Below, piece after piece: positions 63,201 through 64,000 of a stretch of DNA of 64,000 nt. The notes under the pieces are model-generated. The model saw nothing but the letters and a program-made list of their open reading frames with translations, was not told the origin of the DNA and searched no databases. Each line of letters starts with the position of its first letter. The first letter of the stretch is position 1. Where the stretch lies: positions 682,001 to 746,000 of the forward strand of contig CAJIZH010000003.1 of the NCBI GenBank assembly GCA_905181875.1, read 5' to 3'. A program made the translations under genes and the position numbers. Source of the stretch: Flavobacteriales bacterium UBA6770. Its GTDB lineage: Bacteria > Bacteroidota > Bacteroidia > Flavobacteriales_G > Salibacteraceae.

Positions 63201-64000
63201 CTGGCACCTATACTGTTACTGTTACGGCAAATAATGGCTGTAAAAGTATAGATGAAAAAGAAATCATTGAAATTCCATATCCAACAGTTGACTTTTCTGG
63301 AGATACTTTATATTGTCTTGGATCACCCTTAACTTTAGATGCAACTATGGATGGTTACTTAAATTACTATTGGTATAAAGTCTCTGAAATTGCGGATGTT
63401 GATGATGTATTGTTAAATCCATTATTAGAGCCCATTGATTCTTTATGGCCTGATACTGCTATAAGTGAAATTTTAATTGCTGAACCAGGAAAATTTAAGG
63501 TAATTCTAAAATATGGCCAATATCCAGGTTGCGAAGCAACTTTTGAAACAGAGATTCGACAGGATATAAACCCCGTTATTGATTTTGGAATTAGAAACTC
63601 AGATACCACTTTATGCGCTGGGGAGTTATTAACACTTCAGCCAAATTTTAGTGGAAAAGGATCTACTACAGAAAACATGATATTCGAGTGGCAGGATGGT
63701 CGCTCTGATAGTGTTTACCAAGTTAGATCAACAGGATTGTATCAATTTGTCCTAACCAATGATTGCGGCGCTGATATAGACGATATTCAAGTAAACTTTG
63801 AAGACTGTAGTAATTTATGGATCGCTAATTCATTCACGCCCAATGGTGATGATGATAATGATAGATGGGGGGTGAAATCACTAGAAGGTTTCTTTGAATT
63901 TAGGTTACAAGTATTTGATAATATGGGAGGAATGGTATGGGAAACGACCTTGCCTGAAATTGAGTGGGATGGAACACACATTACTAATGGAGAACCGCAA
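60245..64000 (+). CDS. Giant T9SS type B surface protein with C-type-lectin-like domain and Ig-like repeats (partial)
   Basis: The gene runs off the right edge; 1252 codons are visible without interruption. After a signal segment (LIAFCAGIILVGLSFNSAA) comes a C-type-lectin-like domain (about 50-195: AKSLGGNLVSFQNIASND, VWTGYNDKANEGKFVWTDG, FKNWNTGQPSGGATEDCGVI, GKWADTSC). Then follow about 12 Ig/CHU-type repeats of the pattern LGxDTxxCxGDxxxLDAG and YxWSTGDTTQ. The visible end (WIANSFTPNGDDDNDRWGVK, VFDNMGGMVWE) is the gliding-motility-associated type B sorting domain, so only a few tens of residues are missing. T9SS would display it on the surface, where it could bind glycans. Confidence 0.9.
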   Translation, partial: MVNGRQTGSKQNFKFLKLNSLIAFCAGIILVGLSFNSAAQCKKSTSTCNLTNLRNAFTTKGFQELGCGADSCSIYFIAGTSRSNAQADSVAKSLGGNLVSFQNIASNDSVVKWASAAGYSGAVWTGYNDKANEGKFVWTDGRDTTFKNWNTGQPSGGATEDCGVIYLTGADSGKWADTSCTILLRSIVRVSLCFSFQIDDTSLCLNDSVKIASTFNPVAPIYTFNWTPAFVDTSLKVGPLVTTTFSVTVTDLYGCTSKDTARVVVDTLPTFNFLSDTICRGDSISYDLGAGFSKYTWSTGDTTQTIQVSDSLTYWAKRTNANGCSYADTFRIINNPLPLFSLGNDTIVCIGDTIVYKSPFSHPTYTYKWQNNSTADSLIITNTANVQLEVTDSNGCVFKNGPVVTSRIKPTINLGNDQRICKGSIFTFNQGLPTSLIDRWILNNDTSINSSYAVDTSGTLYYYGLDQGSCPGYDTVNFTLDTLPILNLGNDTNLCFGDSIQLDAGPGMSKYIWTSGDTTQFIKIGTTGAYRIFAEDKNGCRANANFILTIDSLPEFSIRRNGYLGDTSICTNDSVLLTLDTSSTFLYSWNGSPFVSGDDSNYVNIANQNIVIIKDTNNCLFSDTLSVSLDTLPLVNIRTDTTICAGDSILIKVNSDTNYLHVWNGFNLLKLDSMWIKKDTTYEVELIDRNNTCRQSDTVKVLHDTLPIISLGGDTTFCAGDTITIDAGPKMLSYLWSSTDTSQLVKYGSAGVYTLDVVDSNGCKTSATRKVFMSQLPTPNLGPDREFCAGSAVNEILNAGSGYSLYEWSTGKVGDSTLAQRDTVLIQDTYLVTVTDSIGCRAMDTILINANFLPSIELGPDTFFCDGNKFNFLIGAGPGYVKYEWTDFTNFPTITPLPSTGQILLISDTAANIICKITDNKGCTNEDTISIINMPVPVVNIGVTNYYCESKKEIFIDSLNADPVNLYRSYEWSTGDTVRVLFTNVAGTYTVTVTANNGCKSIDEKEIIEIPYPTVDFSGDTLYCLGSPLTLDATMDGYLNYYWYKVSEIADVDDVLLNPLLEPIDSLWPDTAISEILIAEPGKFKVILKYGQYPGCEATFETEIRQDINPVIDFGIRNSDTTLCAGELLTLQPNFSGKGSTTENMIFEWQDGRSDSVYQVRSTGLYQFVLTNDCGADIDDIQVNFEDCSNLWIANSFTPNGDDDNDRWGVKSLEGFFEFRLQVFDNMGGMVWETTLPEIEWDGTHITNGEPQ

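Noticed and set aside
1..64000. tRNA, rRNA, CRISPR arrays, insertion sequences or prophage genes
   Set aside because: No T-loop-like GGTTCRANTCC sequences, regular spaced repeats, transposase motifs or phage structural genes were seen on either strand.

Overview
The window is AT-rich chromosomal DNA from a member of the Bacteroidota, most likely a marine flavobacterium-type organism (Flavobacteriales, Cryomorphaceae- or Crocinitomicaceae-like). The placement rests on several type IX secretion (T9SS) substrates with type A or gliding-motility type B C-terminal domains, SprB-like repeats, a GSCFA protein, a DUF2911 protein, a TonB receptor with a carboxypeptidase-regulatory-like plug extension, the purH-mreB-mreC-mreD-mrdA-rodA order, and TAnnTTTG promoter -7 boxes. 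No rRNA, tRNA, CRISPR array, phage or insertion sequence was seen.

Layout. 1-5.3 kb: a truncated TPR/SPOR-like protein, a half-length TauE, a large TolB-propeller/beta-barrel protein and a metallo-hydrolase. 5.4-9.5 kb: a kynurenine-pathway unit (kynU, a GNAT acetyltransferase, a tiny ORF, kmo, an outer-membrane protein). 9.6-12.2 kb: hemL, a 56-aa protein, a methyltransferase and a YqaA-like membrane protein. 12.3-20.6 kb: a T9SS protein, a decayed repeat gene, a TonB receptor and surface lipoprotein pair separated by a terminator, and a divergent PhoB/PhoR-like two-component system. 20.8-29.3 kb: an outer-membrane protein, GSCFA protein, MDR oxidoreductase, DnaQ-like exonuclease, enoyl-CoA hydratase, a type B T9SS protein and a serine hydrolase.

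29.3-36.4 kb is the cell-shape operon (purH, mreB, mreC, mreD, mrdA, rodA), in which mreB carries four clustered single-base indels. 36.7-39.1 kb: a DUF2911 protein, an ORF-poor stretch with a gene remnant and tandem terminators, and a PhnA-like zinc ribbon. 39.2-46.5 kb: mgtE, rsmA, DUF4286, a TPR protein, a lipoprotein and serS, then rpmA and rplU. 46.6-48.1 kb is a broken T9SS gene. 48.1-56.4 kb: an EamA exporter, a LolD-like ATPase, a 1000-aa T9SS protein, MlaF/MlaE-like lipid transport, an SprT-like protein and manC. 56.4-60.2 kb: a broken TPR histidine kinase, fumC, a 51-aa membrane protein and a broken arsC. 60.2 kb to the end: a giant T9SS protein with a C-type-lectin-like domain and about a dozen Ig-like repeats.

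Two themes stand out. First, at least six genes are broken. The accessory ones (T9SS protein, sensor kinase, arsC, repeat protein) look like real decay, while mreB looks more like a local sequence-quality problem. Second, several genes have a TAnnTTTG promoter box 3-6 bases before the start codon, which suggests leaderless or nearly leaderless transcripts.
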